Origin: Legionella sp. PATHC035
Lineage (GTDB): Bacteria; Pseudomonadota; Gammaproteobacteria; Legionellales; Legionellaceae
Reading direction: 5' to 3'
Length of the DNA: 64,000 nucleotides
Assembly (NCBI RefSeq): GCF_026191115.1
Contig: NZ_JAPHOT010000001.1
Span: 868,001-932,000, forward strand
Shown: positions 1 to 7,927 of the stretch, piece after piece
Numbering within the stretch: the first letter of the stretch is position 1
Layout: every line of letters starts with the position of its first letter
Made by a program: the position numbers and the translations under genes
Notes under the pieces: generated by a model
Databases searched by the model: none
What the model saw: the letters and a program-made list of their open reading frames with translations, nothing else
What the model was told of the DNA's origin: nothing

Positions 1-2
1 GT

Positions 3-1178
3 CTCTATTTTTTTCAAAGTATACCCTATGTGGTCGTCACGTTAATTGCAACCATCATGTTTCAACAATATGGGATGACCAATACTCAAGCTGCGTTTTT
101 AACCAGTTTATTTATGATCCCTTGGACCATTAAACCGCTATTTACCCCTTTTTTGGAAGATCGTGCGAGCAAAAAAAAATTAACCCTTTATGCACAAGCC
201 ACCTTGAGTTTGCTTTTTATGTTCATGGCATTTGGTGTCGATACGCCCTATTTTCTTATATTGAGTTCATTAGGTTTTGCAAGTCTTGCCATTATTTCTT
301 CACTTCATGATATTGTTTCTGATGGTATTTACTTACTTTTAAATAATGAGGAACAAAAAAGATACGTTGCTTGGCGCAGTTTCTTTTATCAAATGGGAAG
401 GTTACTTATTAAAGGAGGCTTATTGGCCCTTATTGGCGGCCTTGCGTTGCACTATCAATTGAATGTATGGCGAATATTTTTTCTGAGCTTATTTGTCATA
501 GGGCTTCTGCTTACCTATTACCATAAAGTTAAAATCCCAGAAAACGACTCACGAACCGAATCGATTCACTCCAACTATCACCAAATATTTAAAACGCTTT
601 TCTTTAATCAAAAAATCTATCCTACATTGCTCTTTATTTTTTTATATAATTTTTCCGAAGCCCAAATGCAAAAAATCATTCCTTTATTTTTATTGGATCA
701 AGAGGGCTTAGCACTCAACTTATATCAAGTTGGAGAGCTCTATGGGATTTTTGGAAGTACCTTATTGATGTTAGGTATTTTTATGTCGGGCTGGCTTATT
801 ACTCATTATAAACTGGAACTCTGTATCAAAAAGGTAACGGTACTCTTGCTTCTTGGTCATTCGCTCTATCTTTTATTTCCTCTTTTTAATGCAAACCATT
901 ACCTACTTTATCTGGTTATTCTATTCAATCAACTCACCGTAGGTTTGGCCAATGGTACCTATATGGGATATCTGTTGGAAGCAGCCAACAAAAGCGCCTA
1001 CCCAATGTCCATGTACACTGTTTGTACCTCCATCATGGCCTCAAGTTATGTGTTTTTTGGTGCACTGAGTGGTTGGATGGAGCAACAACTGGGTTATTCT
1101 GTTTTCTTTCTTTATATTTTCACAGCAAACATAATGCTTGTCATAATAACTTTTAGAATGATGAATAAGTATGACTGA
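3..1178 (+). CDS. AmpG-like MFS permease, 5' end cut by window edge
   Basis: Multi-pass inner-membrane transporter of the major facilitator superfamily, closest by eye to the AmpG/PAT-like branch. The reading frame stays open to the left edge (residues LYFFQSIPYVVV come before the first possible GTG at 30), so the true start lies outside the window. About ten to eleven hydrophobic helices can be seen, with the family-like loop HDIVSDGIYL after the fourth helix and charged cytoplasmic loops such as EDRASKKK. Substrate is not deducible; AmpG relatives carry muropeptides, others carry siderophores or acyl-CoA. The stop overlaps the start of the following LuxR gene by 8 bases, so the two are translationally coupled and the regulator may control or sense this transport. 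Confidence 0.75.
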   Translation, partial: LYFFQSIPYVVVTLIATIMFQQYGMTNTQAAFLTSLFMIPWTIKPLFTPFLEDRASKKKLTLYAQATLSLLFMFMAFGVDTPYFLILSSLGFASLAIISSLHDIVSDGIYLLLNNEEQKRYVAWRSFFYQMGRLLIKGGLLALIGGLALHYQLNVWRIFFLSLFVIGLLLTYYHKVKIPENDSRTESIHSNYHQIFKTLFFNQKIYPTLLFIFLYNFSEAQMQKIIPLFLLDQEGLALNLYQVGELYGIFGSTLLMLGIFMSGWLITHYKLELCIKKVTVLLLLGHSLYLLFPLFNANHYLLYLVILFNQLTVGLANGTYMGYLLEAANKSAYPMSMYTVCTSIMASSYVFFGALSGWMEQQLGYSVFFLYIFTANIMLVIITFRMMNKYD

Positions 1179-1911
1179 CTTACTGATAAACTTAGAGAAT
1201 GAATTAGTACAGGCACGCTCGCTTGCTGATTGTGATCTTGCCTTGAGTTATTATTTGAATAAAAAAGGGATTACCACGTTTTCATTTACTTATTATGCCT
1301 ATCACCCCAATTCAGCCAATCATTTAAAATATGATATGTGTTCCGCCAATTTCAAAGTCTGGCATCAACATTACCTTGCAGAACAATACCAAAATATTGA
1401 TAGCACACTGAGTTTTGTCTATAACAATCATTTACCAATTTATTGGAATTTAAAACAGCAATTGGCACAAGCGGCCAGTGAATCAGAACGTAAAATGCGT
1501 GAAGACTCTATTGCCTTTGGCGCAGAAGCAGGCTTATCAATCCCTATCCATGGTCCACATAATAATTTTGCCATTTTGTTATTGGTGCAAATGCAAAATC
1601 AGCACTGTAATTTACAGGATAACCGTGCACAATATGATTTTTTTGTTACCGCGCATCTCTACTATCACTACATCCAAACTCATCTTCTCGATCAAATTAG
1701 TGAGAAAGAAGCTTTTCATTTAACCCAGCGTGAAATTCAATGCTTGCTGCTGATCGCGGAACAACACTCCGTCAAAGAAATCGCTCAACGGCTTGAAATC
1801 AGTGAACGGACGGTTAATTTCCATATCCAAAAAATCAATAAAAAATTAGGCACTAAGAATAAATATCAATCCTTGGCTAAGGCTTTAGAATATCAATTAT
1901 TAGTCTTATGA
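1171..1911 (+). CDS. LuxR-family transcriptional regulator
   Basis: Cytoplasmic DNA-binding regulator of 246 residues, the usual length for LuxR/SdiA-type proteins. Residues about 1-165 resemble an autoinducer-binding-like domain (aromatic-rich, with a WNLKQQ segment); residues about 183-245 form a GerE-type helix-turn-helix beginning LTQREIQCLLLIAE and including the recognition helix region ISERTVNFHIQKINKKLG. The start overlaps the upstream MFS gene by 8 bases. Legionella uses the LAI-1 (Lqs) system and not classical homoserine lactones, so the ligand, if any, is unknown; this may be a LuxR solo. The adjacent chitinase with direct repeats in its leader is a possible target. Confidence 0.85.
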   Translation: MTDLLINLENELVQARSLADCDLALSYYLNKKGITTFSFTYYAYHPNSANHLKYDMCSANFKVWHQHYLAEQYQNIDSTLSFVYNNHLPIYWNLKQQLAQAASESERKMREDSIAFGAEAGLSIPIHGPHNNFAILLLVQMQNQHCNLQDNRAQYDFFVTAHLYYHYIQTHLLDQISEKEAFHLTQREIQCLLLIAEQHSVKEIAQRLEISERTVNFHIQKINKKLGTKNKYQSLAKALEYQLLVL

Positions 1912-1916
1912 TCCCC

Positions 1917-1953
1917 CTGTCACAATTGACAGTGGTTAATGACCAATTGACAG
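1917..1953. promoter_or_regulatory. Direct repeat CAATTGACAG, candidate operator
   Basis: The 10-base word CAATTGACAG occurs at 1923-1932 and again at 1944-1953, exactly 21 bases apart (two helical turns). The first copy also ends a small hairpin, CTGTCA-CAAT-TGACAG, at 1917-1932. It sits between the LuxR gene and the chitinase start at 1991. TTGACA inside each copy could serve as a -35 box, but no good -10 hexamer follows at 17 bases, so an operator is the better reading. Function is inferred. Confidence 0.4.
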
Positions 1954-1990
1954 GATTAAAATTTATCTTCCTGTTCATTGGAGATACATA

Positions 1991-3508
1991 ATGAATTTTT
2001 TTAAGAGAATTATTCAATTAACTACGATTACTGCTTCCCTAATTCCTGTAGGAGCCAATGCAAGCTTAACTTTATACACAACCAATTGGTCTATGTATGG
2101 CCAAATTCCTTACGAGTATGATGGAGCTTACAAAATAGGTCGGCCATATGGACAGTTAGCTTATGTGTATAATCCGGACATGGTCGCTCAATTCAATCAA
2201 GCGGATGTAGTCGCCTGGAGTTTTTTACAAGTATGGAACAGCAAAGATCCCAATCAAGCCCAATATCAAATCCCCTCCAGCTGGGATGGCTTAATGCATT
2301 TTGCAGATCTCTGGGGCGAGCTGCCTTTAGAAGGCTCCTGGATCTCACCTTTACCACCAGAAACAAGAGATTTCCTCGATTTTTGTACCGCAAATCAAGG
2401 TGCATGCAGTTCCATACAAATGAATGGCAACACCGGTCAAAAAGAATTATTCAATTACACAGATCAAAAAGGTGTGGGGCAACTGAATAGCTTTGGTGCC
2501 TTTATTCACTCCAATAAATATACAGCAAAACGGATCATAGCAATTGGTGGGGCCAACACGGTTGAAAATAAGGGAATCAGCACCGCTACATTCGCCGCCA
2601 TCTTCGCCCATCAAGATAAATTTTTAAATCAATTTAAATCCTGGATGAATCATTTTAAAAACTTAAAGGGAATTGACTACGATTTTGAACCCCCTATTGA
2701 TTTGCAAACAGGCGGCCAATTACCTCCAGATGCAAATACTCTGGCTGACTACAAACATCTTTTTGATTTAGTCAAAGCCAGCCGACAAACCTTAGGGAAA
2801 GATGCTTATATCTCTGTAACCATCACCGTGAATAAAGAGTATTTGGAGCAAATCAATCAATCCGTTGAGGGGGGTTGGTTTAAACAAATTGCAAGTTATG
2901 CCGACAGTGTTAATTTAATGACTTATGATTTACATGGTCCTTGGTCACAAAGTAGTGATCCCTATACAGCAGTTCATGCCTATTTAAAGCAACCAGAAAC
3001 CAGTCATAAAGATGAGTTTGCCATTAACTATGCAACAGATTCCATCACAGAACAAGTTCTTGCATACGGTATGCCCAAGGAACAATTGCAAGTGGGTCTT
3101 GCGGCCTATGGCCGAGGATTTTCTGGGGTAGCAGCTGGTGACAACCCTGATCTACCTGGTTTTGAACAACCATGGACGGGGGCAAGTCATTTTGCTGCTG
3201 AATATTCAATACAAGATGGTCTGCTCCCTTATAAATCAGTAGATAAATTGGTAAATCAACTCGATTATAAGAGCTATCGAGTCCATGCCTATGATGAGAA
3301 CAATACCCCGTTGATTACGGGTTCTTATCTCTACAACGCAACCGCCAAACAATTTATTGGCTATCAATCTCCAGAGGTAGTTAAGGAGGTATGCCGGTTT
3401 ATCAAAAACAAGCAACTTAAAGGCGCCATTATGTGGAGTGCTGATACCGACTTACCGGTTTCGAATCCCAACAGTTTGGTTGCAGCTTATAAAAGTTTAT
3501 GTAACTGA
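1991..3508 (+). CDS. Secreted GH18 chitinase-like glycosidase
   Basis: Family 18 glycoside hydrolase of 505 residues, expected to cleave beta-1,4-N-acetylglucosamine polymers outside the cytoplasm. A signal peptide covers about residues 1-24 (cleavage near ANA-SLTL). The catalytic motif of the family appears as GIDYDFEPP, with D229, D231 and the acid/base E233; the first motif position usually seen as D is G here, a tolerated variation. The later MTYDLHGPWS (substrate-binding Met-Tyr-Asp) and AIMWSADTDLP strands complete the TIM barrel. No separate chitin-binding domain was recognised. It has a good ribosome site (GGAG before 1991). A second, unrelated-length GH18 enzyme lies at 28599. Confidence 0.88.
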   Translation: MNFFKRIIQLTTITASLIPVGANASLTLYTTNWSMYGQIPYEYDGAYKIGRPYGQLAYVYNPDMVAQFNQADVVAWSFLQVWNSKDPNQAQYQIPSSWDGLMHFADLWGELPLEGSWISPLPPETRDFLDFCTANQGACSSIQMNGNTGQKELFNYTDQKGVGQLNSFGAFIHSNKYTAKRIIAIGGANTVENKGISTATFAAIFAHQDKFLNQFKSWMNHFKNLKGIDYDFEPPIDLQTGGQLPPDANTLADYKHLFDLVKASRQTLGKDAYISVTITVNKEYLEQINQSVEGGWFKQIASYADSVNLMTYDLHGPWSQSSDPYTAVHAYLKQPETSHKDEFAINYATDSITEQVLAYGMPKEQLQVGLAAYGRGFSGVAAGDNPDLPGFEQPWTGASHFAAEYSIQDGLLPYKSVDKLVNQLDYKSYRVHAYDENNTPLITGSYLYNATAKQFIGYQSPEVVKEVCRFIKNKQLKGAIMWSADTDLPVSNPNSLVAAYKSLCN

Positions 3509-3523
3509 TCGTGTGGGGTACTC

Positions 3524-3610
3524 CCCCTCACCCTAACCCTCTCCCCAAAGGGGCGAGGGGATTTTCGCTAATCCTTGTAGCCCGGATTACGCTGCGTTAA
3601 TCCGGGCTAC
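3524..3610. repeat. Two intergenic palindromic repeat elements
   Basis: Positions 3524-3562 hold a C-rich element (CCCTCACCC then CTCCCC-AAA-GGGGCGAGGGG) that recurs in several other gaps of this window. Positions 3577-3610 hold a separate hairpin with a perfect 13-base stem (arm GTAGCCCGGATTA) and loop CGCTGCGT. Both lie just after the chitinase stop and could act as a transcription terminator or mRNA stabiliser, although neither is followed by a long T run. Confidence 0.7.
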
Positions 3611-3695
3611 CTACAACGCGAACCTCGATATAAATCTTGAATCCCCGTATCTACTTAACTATTATTAAAAATATTACCCTCCCTAACTCAAGACA

Positions 3696-5573
3696 ATGAA
3701 TCTATTCTCTTTTCCCATAGCATCGAAATGGAAAATGATTTTGGTCTTCCTATCACTGATTGCTATTGTTTTATATCTCATTATGAAAATAATGAATGTC
3801 CCATTGGCTGAAGTTCCTTTAGTGATCATCATAATCATTGGAGGCATCCCTTTATTTTTACAAATCGTAAGTAAACTGTTTCAAGGTAATTTAGGGGCAG
3901 ACTCCTTAGCTGCTATTGCATTAGTCACCGGTACCCTTCTCCACGAATACCTAGCTGTTGCGCTCATTATTCTCATGTTGGCTGGCGGGCAAACGTTAGA
4001 GCTATATGCCATGCGTCAAGCGTCCTCTGTCTTAATGGCCCTAGCCGCACGTATGCCTACTAAAGCACATCGAAAATCAAAAGAACGAATTGAAGACATC
4101 ACATTAGATGATATTGGTATCGGTGATGACCTTGTTATCTATCCCTATGAAATTTGTCCCGTCGACGGCAACGTTGTGGAGGGGCATGGCATGATGGATG
4201 AATCCTATCTGACCGGTGAACCTTATATGATTTCCAAAGCGCCAGGAACCTCTGTAATTTCGGGCGCAATCAATGGCGAATCCCCGCTAACTATCCAGGC
4301 AACCAGACTCCCCTCCGATTCACGTTATGCAGCAATTGTTGAAGTACTTAAAGAAGCAGAACAAAAAAAACCATCTTTACGACGATTAGGAGACCAGATT
4401 GGCGCCATTTTTGCCCCATTAGCCTTAATCTTCGCATGTGCCGCCTGGTATTTCACTGGAGATTCGATGCGGTTTCTCGCAGTAGTCGTCATTGCAACAC
4501 CTTGCCCTTTACTCATTGCCATTCCAATTACCTTGATCAGTGCGATTTCTATGGCAGCAAAACAAAGTATTATTATTCGTGATCCAACAGTTCTTGAGCG
4601 ATTACCAACCTGTCGTACTGCAATTTTCGATAAAACAGGAACATTAACCTATGGTAAACCCGCATTATCAGAAATCCATGTTGCCAAAAACACAATCCTG
4701 AATTCAGATCACATTTTGCAATACACAGCAAGTTTGGAACGTTATTCAAAGCATCCTCTTGCTCCTGCAATCCTCAAAGCTGCTGAAGAGCGCCATTTAA
4801 AATTGCTTGAGGCCTCTCACGTCTCTGAAAAACCAGGACAAGGGCTAAGTGGTATTATCGGACATCATCAGATTCATGTGACCAGTCGTAATAAATTTCT
4901 GCTTAATAAACCTGAATCCACCAACGAGCTTCCACCTGAATCTCCAGGATTAGAATGTATTATTCTTTATGATGAACAATTTATAGGTTCATTAGTTTTT
5001 CATGATGCGCCACGTAAAGAAGGGAAATCTTTTATCAGTCATTTATCCCCTTCCCACCAATTTAAAAAAATAATGCTGGTATCAGGGGATCGAGAGTCTG
5101 AGGTAAGATATTTAGCTTCCCAATTAAATTTGAAAGAAATTCATGCCTCACAAAGTCCGGAACAAAAGCTTGCCATTGTTCGTGAAGAACGAAAAAAAGC
5201 GCCCACCCTATTTATGGGGGACGGTATTAATGATGCTCCAGCGCTCACCGCAGCAACAGTTGGCATTGCCTTTGGACAATACAGCAATATAACCTCCGAG
5301 GCAGCCGGTGTCGTCCTCATGGAAAATACTTTAAATAAAGTAGATGAATTAATTCACCTGAGTTTGGGTACCCGCAAAATTGCATTACAAAGCGCTGTTG
5401 GAGGAATGCTACTGAGTGTTATTGGGATGAGTTTTGCCTCTATAGGTTATATCACTCCCGTCACAGGTGCCATTCTTCAAGAAGTAATTGATGCACTTGC
5501 TATTGTTAATGCGCTCAGGCTTGCATGGGGTGGCAAAATTAAAATTGATTTACCCCCTGTTTCTGCCAGCTAA
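3696..5573 (+). CDS. Heavy-metal P-type ATPase lacking an HMA domain
   Basis: Inner-membrane P1B-type ATPase (625 residues) that should export a transition metal using ATP. Visible motifs are the actuator loop ESYLTGEP, the ion-binding TPCPLL with C270-P271 in a transmembrane helix, the phosphorylation site DKTGTLT with D312, the KHPLAP nucleotide-domain motif and the hinge GDGINDAPALT. It lacks the N-terminal CxxC metal-binding domain usual in CopA and ZntA, and the ion site reads CPL and not CPC, pointing away from typical CopA. Metal specificity (Zn, Cd, Co or other) cannot be fixed. It begins a block with DUF302, TolC/RND efflux and stress genes, consistent with metal resistance. Confidence 0.9.
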   Translation: MNLFSFPIASKWKMILVFLSLIAIVLYLIMKIMNVPLAEVPLVIIIIIGGIPLFLQIVSKLFQGNLGADSLAAIALVTGTLLHEYLAVALIILMLAGGQTLELYAMRQASSVLMALAARMPTKAHRKSKERIEDITLDDIGIGDDLVIYPYEICPVDGNVVEGHGMMDESYLTGEPYMISKAPGTSVISGAINGESPLTIQATRLPSDSRYAAIVEVLKEAEQKKPSLRRLGDQIGAIFAPLALIFACAAWYFTGDSMRFLAVVVIATPCPLLIAIPITLISAISMAAKQSIIIRDPTVLERLPTCRTAIFDKTGTLTYGKPALSEIHVAKNTILNSDHILQYTASLERYSKHPLAPAILKAAEERHLKLLEASHVSEKPGQGLSGIIGHHQIHVTSRNKFLLNKPESTNELPPESPGLECIILYDEQFIGSLVFHDAPRKEGKSFISHLSPSHQFKKIMLVSGDRESEVRYLASQLNLKEIHASQSPEQKLAIVREERKKAPTLFMGDGINDAPALTAATVGIAFGQYSNITSEAAGVVLMENTLNKVDELIHLSLGTRKIALQSAVGGMLLSVIGMSFASIGYITPVTGAILQEVIDALAIVNALRLAWGGKIKIDLPPVSAS

Positions 5574-5577
5574 ATGG

Positions 5578-5641
5578 TGTCGACAGTCGACAAACAATTT
5601 TCCCTCCAATGGTCATTTATTTGTACTAGCTTAACTATAAT
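5578..5641 (+). promoter_or_regulatory. Palindrome plus -10 box before small gene
   Basis: A near-perfect 15-base palindrome, TGTCGACAGTCGACA (5578-5592, only the centre base unpaired), follows the ATPase stop. A perfect -10 hexamer TATAAT lies at 5636-5641, 35 bases before the start at 5676, with only a weak -35 (TCATTT, 5613-5618). A separate promoter for the small gene, with the palindrome as an operator, is inferred. Confidence 0.45.
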
Positions 5642-5675
5642 GTATATAGGAACATGAAAATTGGAGGTATGGGAT

Positions 5676-5891
5676 ATGAACTCGCTCAAACAGAATGATC
5701 CTTATGAGGCCAGAGTTACAATTGAAAAAAAAATTATCTCTAAAACAACAGGACAAAGCATCGACGCGTTAAAGGTACATCTAAGCGAACAATGTGATTT
5801 AGAACACTCCGGGGCGGAAGGAGAAATTATTGAACTGGCCACAGGCAAGATTATCTACAGATGTCATAAACAAACAATAATCGATCAATAA
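5676..5891 (+). CDS. Small hypothetical protein
   Basis: A 71-residue soluble protein of unknown function, no signal peptide or membrane segment. The ATG at 5676 is chosen because GGAGG at 5663-5667 sits eight bases upstream; a TTG at 5661 would place the ribosome site inside the gene. The protein is charged and begins MNSLKQNDPYEARV; two cysteines (in EQCDLEH and YRCHK) are the only features that could bind metal. It lies between a metal ATPase and a DUF302 gene, which suggests a stress role, but this is context only. Confidence 0.6.
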   Translation: MNSLKQNDPYEARVTIEKKIISKTTGQSIDALKVHLSEQCDLEHSGAEGEIIELATGKIIYRCHKQTIIDQ

Positions 5892-6001
5892 ATTTCCCCA
5901 ACCTCTCTTAAGCACATATGAGCTAGCATCATATTAACCTTTCAACTTGATATCCAAATCGTTTACAATAAAAACATCATCTTGAATACCAAGGATTGGC
6001 C

Positions 6002-6394
6002 ATGCAAAATTCATACGGGTTTGGCAAAAAAGTCAACTATTCATTTGAGCAAGCCCTTCAGCAAATTGCTAATGAACTACAAAAAGAAGGCTTCGGAATT
6101 CTTACGGAGATTGATGTCTCCGCAACCATGAAGCGAAAATTGAATAAAGAGATTCCACCGTATCGTATCCTTGGGGCATGTAATCCTCATTTAGCACAGA
6201 GTGCTCTTGAAACTGATCCCTCAATTGGTTTATTACTTCCTTGCAATGTAGTTGTCCGACAAGATGATGAAAAACAAGTCCACGTAGAATTTATGGACCC
6301 TGAAGCCATACTCCAATTAGTTAATAAACCGGAAATCAAACAGCTAGCCCAAGAAGTAAAAACCCGTCTCCAACGCGTTTTACATCAAATTTAA
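6002..6394 (+). CDS. DUF302 family protein
   Basis: A 130-residue cytoplasmic protein matching the DUF302 fold: the family core is visible as KEGFGILTEIDVSATMK, then YRILGACNPHLAQSAL, then IGLLLPCNVVV. The two conserved cysteines in GACNP and LPCNV are present. Biochemical function of the family is unknown; members are repeatedly found beside sulfur, metal and redox stress genes. ATG at 6002 is preferred over the TTG at 5996 because AAGGA at 5991-5995 is correctly spaced from it. It stands 70 bases before the TolC-like gene and may be its first operon partner. Confidence 0.85.
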   Translation: MQNSYGFGKKVNYSFEQALQQIANELQKEGFGILTEIDVSATMKRKLNKEIPPYRILGACNPHLAQSALETDPSIGLLLPCNVVVRQDDEKQVHVEFMDPEAILQLVNKPEIKQLAQEVKTRLQRVLHQI

Positions 6395-6464
6395 GGAAAT
6401 AAAAAAATGATTTGGAGAGTTGGTCAGCTCAAGCACATGATTATCAGAAGGTATTGGTAGTACG

Positions 6465-7856
6465 ATGATTCGCACCATTATACCCAAAAAATTGATTGTA
6501 TTAGGACTTTGTCAATTGCTCGCCTCTTTTTTAGCAAGCGCTGAGAGAGTAAAACCAATCAGTTATATTGAAGCAGTGAGACTTTCACTCAGTAGCAATC
6601 CTCGTATTGGTGCAAGCCAAGCCCAAATTGAATCAGCTAGAGCAGCCATTATCGAAACCAGGGGAGCTGGCTTACCCAAGCTGGGTTTGGAAATGAATGC
6701 TGCTCGCAGCGACAATCCTTTAAACGTGTTTAGTTATAAATTAAGTCAGGGCAATGTTTCATTTGCTGATTTTGGCCTGGGGCAATTCACAGGTCCCGGA
6801 TCAATTAATGTAAGACCACAGGCATTGGATTCACCAGGGTATTACAGTAATTACAATGCAGGATTTAAATTAATCGTCCCCATTTACTCAGGGGGTGAAA
6901 CCATCGCAAGATTGAGGAATACCAATGCCCTAATGCGAGCTGCGCAACACGGCGATCAAGTGGCGCGTATGCAATTAGCTTATGAAATTCTCCAAGCTTA
7001 CGAGGCTGTTCTTGCTACCAATAAACTCGTAGTTGTTGCGAAAGAAGAGCTCAATGCCGCTACCGCATATCTCAAAACAACAAAAACCCTTTTCAAACAA
7101 TCGCTGGTCATAGAAAGTGACTTGTTACTGGCGGATACTTATCTGAGGACAGTAAAAACATCTTTAATAGAAGCACAAGTACAATTGCAAAACCATCTCG
7201 ATGAGTTCCGCAGCTTAATTGGCCATCAGGAAGGTTTGTATGTTCCAAAAAATTCCGTCCAGTTTCCAACAACAAAAAGATCAATTGCCGCTCTGACACA
7301 AAAGGCATTCATCCGGAACGCACAATTGCGTGCAATTAAATCAACTATAGAGGCGGGTCGCGCCAATGTTGATGCAGTCAATGCAACAAACAAGCCGCAG
7401 GTTAACTTACAATTGCGGCAGGATTGGAATGGGAATACTGTTGGCGCTGGACTTCCATCAAATCTCATCGCCCTTGGTGTCAATTGGGAATTATTTAGCT
7501 CAGGTGAACATTCAGGAGCAGTTCAAAAAGCCGTTGCAGAGGTGAAACAAGCTACCTTTCAATTAGAGGATACTGCGAATGCACTGCGTCTTGCACTTAT
7601 CCAGGCACGACGCGCTGAAGAAGTTGCAGCAATTCAATATGAAGCAAATCATGCTAATGCAATGCAAGCAAAAAAAGTGGTAGGCCATCTAAGCAAAAGA
7701 TATGGGCGTGGATTAGTTCCACTTGGGCAATTGTTGGAAAGCCAAATGAAATGGGCTCAAGCAAAAAATCAGTGTATTCAATCACAATACAATCAAATTC
7801 TTGCCCGAGGACGATTGTTAATGCTAACGAATGAGTTAATTCCATCAGAGAAATAA
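6465..7856 (+). CDS. TolC-family outer-membrane efflux factor
   Basis: Outer-membrane exit duct of a tripartite pump (463 residues, normal for the family). A signal peptide is visible at residues 1-26 (LGLCQLLASFLASA). The mature part shows two related halves of long, alanine- and glutamine-rich helices typical of the TolC coiled-coil barrel, e.g. the SLSSNPRIGASQAQIESARA start of the OEP repeat. No lipobox cysteine is clear, so it is probably not lipidated. It is followed by the RND pump gene with a gap of about 70 bases, and no periplasmic adaptor gene stands in the operon, which is unusual. Confidence 0.88.
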   Translation: MIRTIIPKKLIVLGLCQLLASFLASAERVKPISYIEAVRLSLSSNPRIGASQAQIESARAAIIETRGAGLPKLGLEMNAARSDNPLNVFSYKLSQGNVSFADFGLGQFTGPGSINVRPQALDSPGYYSNYNAGFKLIVPIYSGGETIARLRNTNALMRAAQHGDQVARMQLAYEILQAYEAVLATNKLVVVAKEELNAATAYLKTTKTLFKQSLVIESDLLLADTYLRTVKTSLIEAQVQLQNHLDEFRSLIGHQEGLYVPKNSVQFPTTKRSIAALTQKAFIRNAQLRAIKSTIEAGRANVDAVNATNKPQVNLQLRQDWNGNTVGAGLPSNLIALGVNWELFSSGEHSGAVQKAVAEVKQATFQLEDTANALRLALIQARRAEEVAAIQYEANHANAMQAKKVVGHLSKRYGRGLVPLGQLLESQMKWAQAKNQCIQSQYNQILARGRLLMLTNELIPSEK

Positions 7857-7927
7857 AATAGTGTCATTTATTGGACAAATGAGAGTTGCTAATAAAAAGA
7901 TGTTGTCACAACACTTTCAACAAAAAA

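Noticed and set aside
6407..6460. 17-codon frame between DUF302 and TolC genes, with GGAAA upstream
   Set aside because: Too short and without recognisable content; probably a spacer or part of a leader. Kept out of the annotation.
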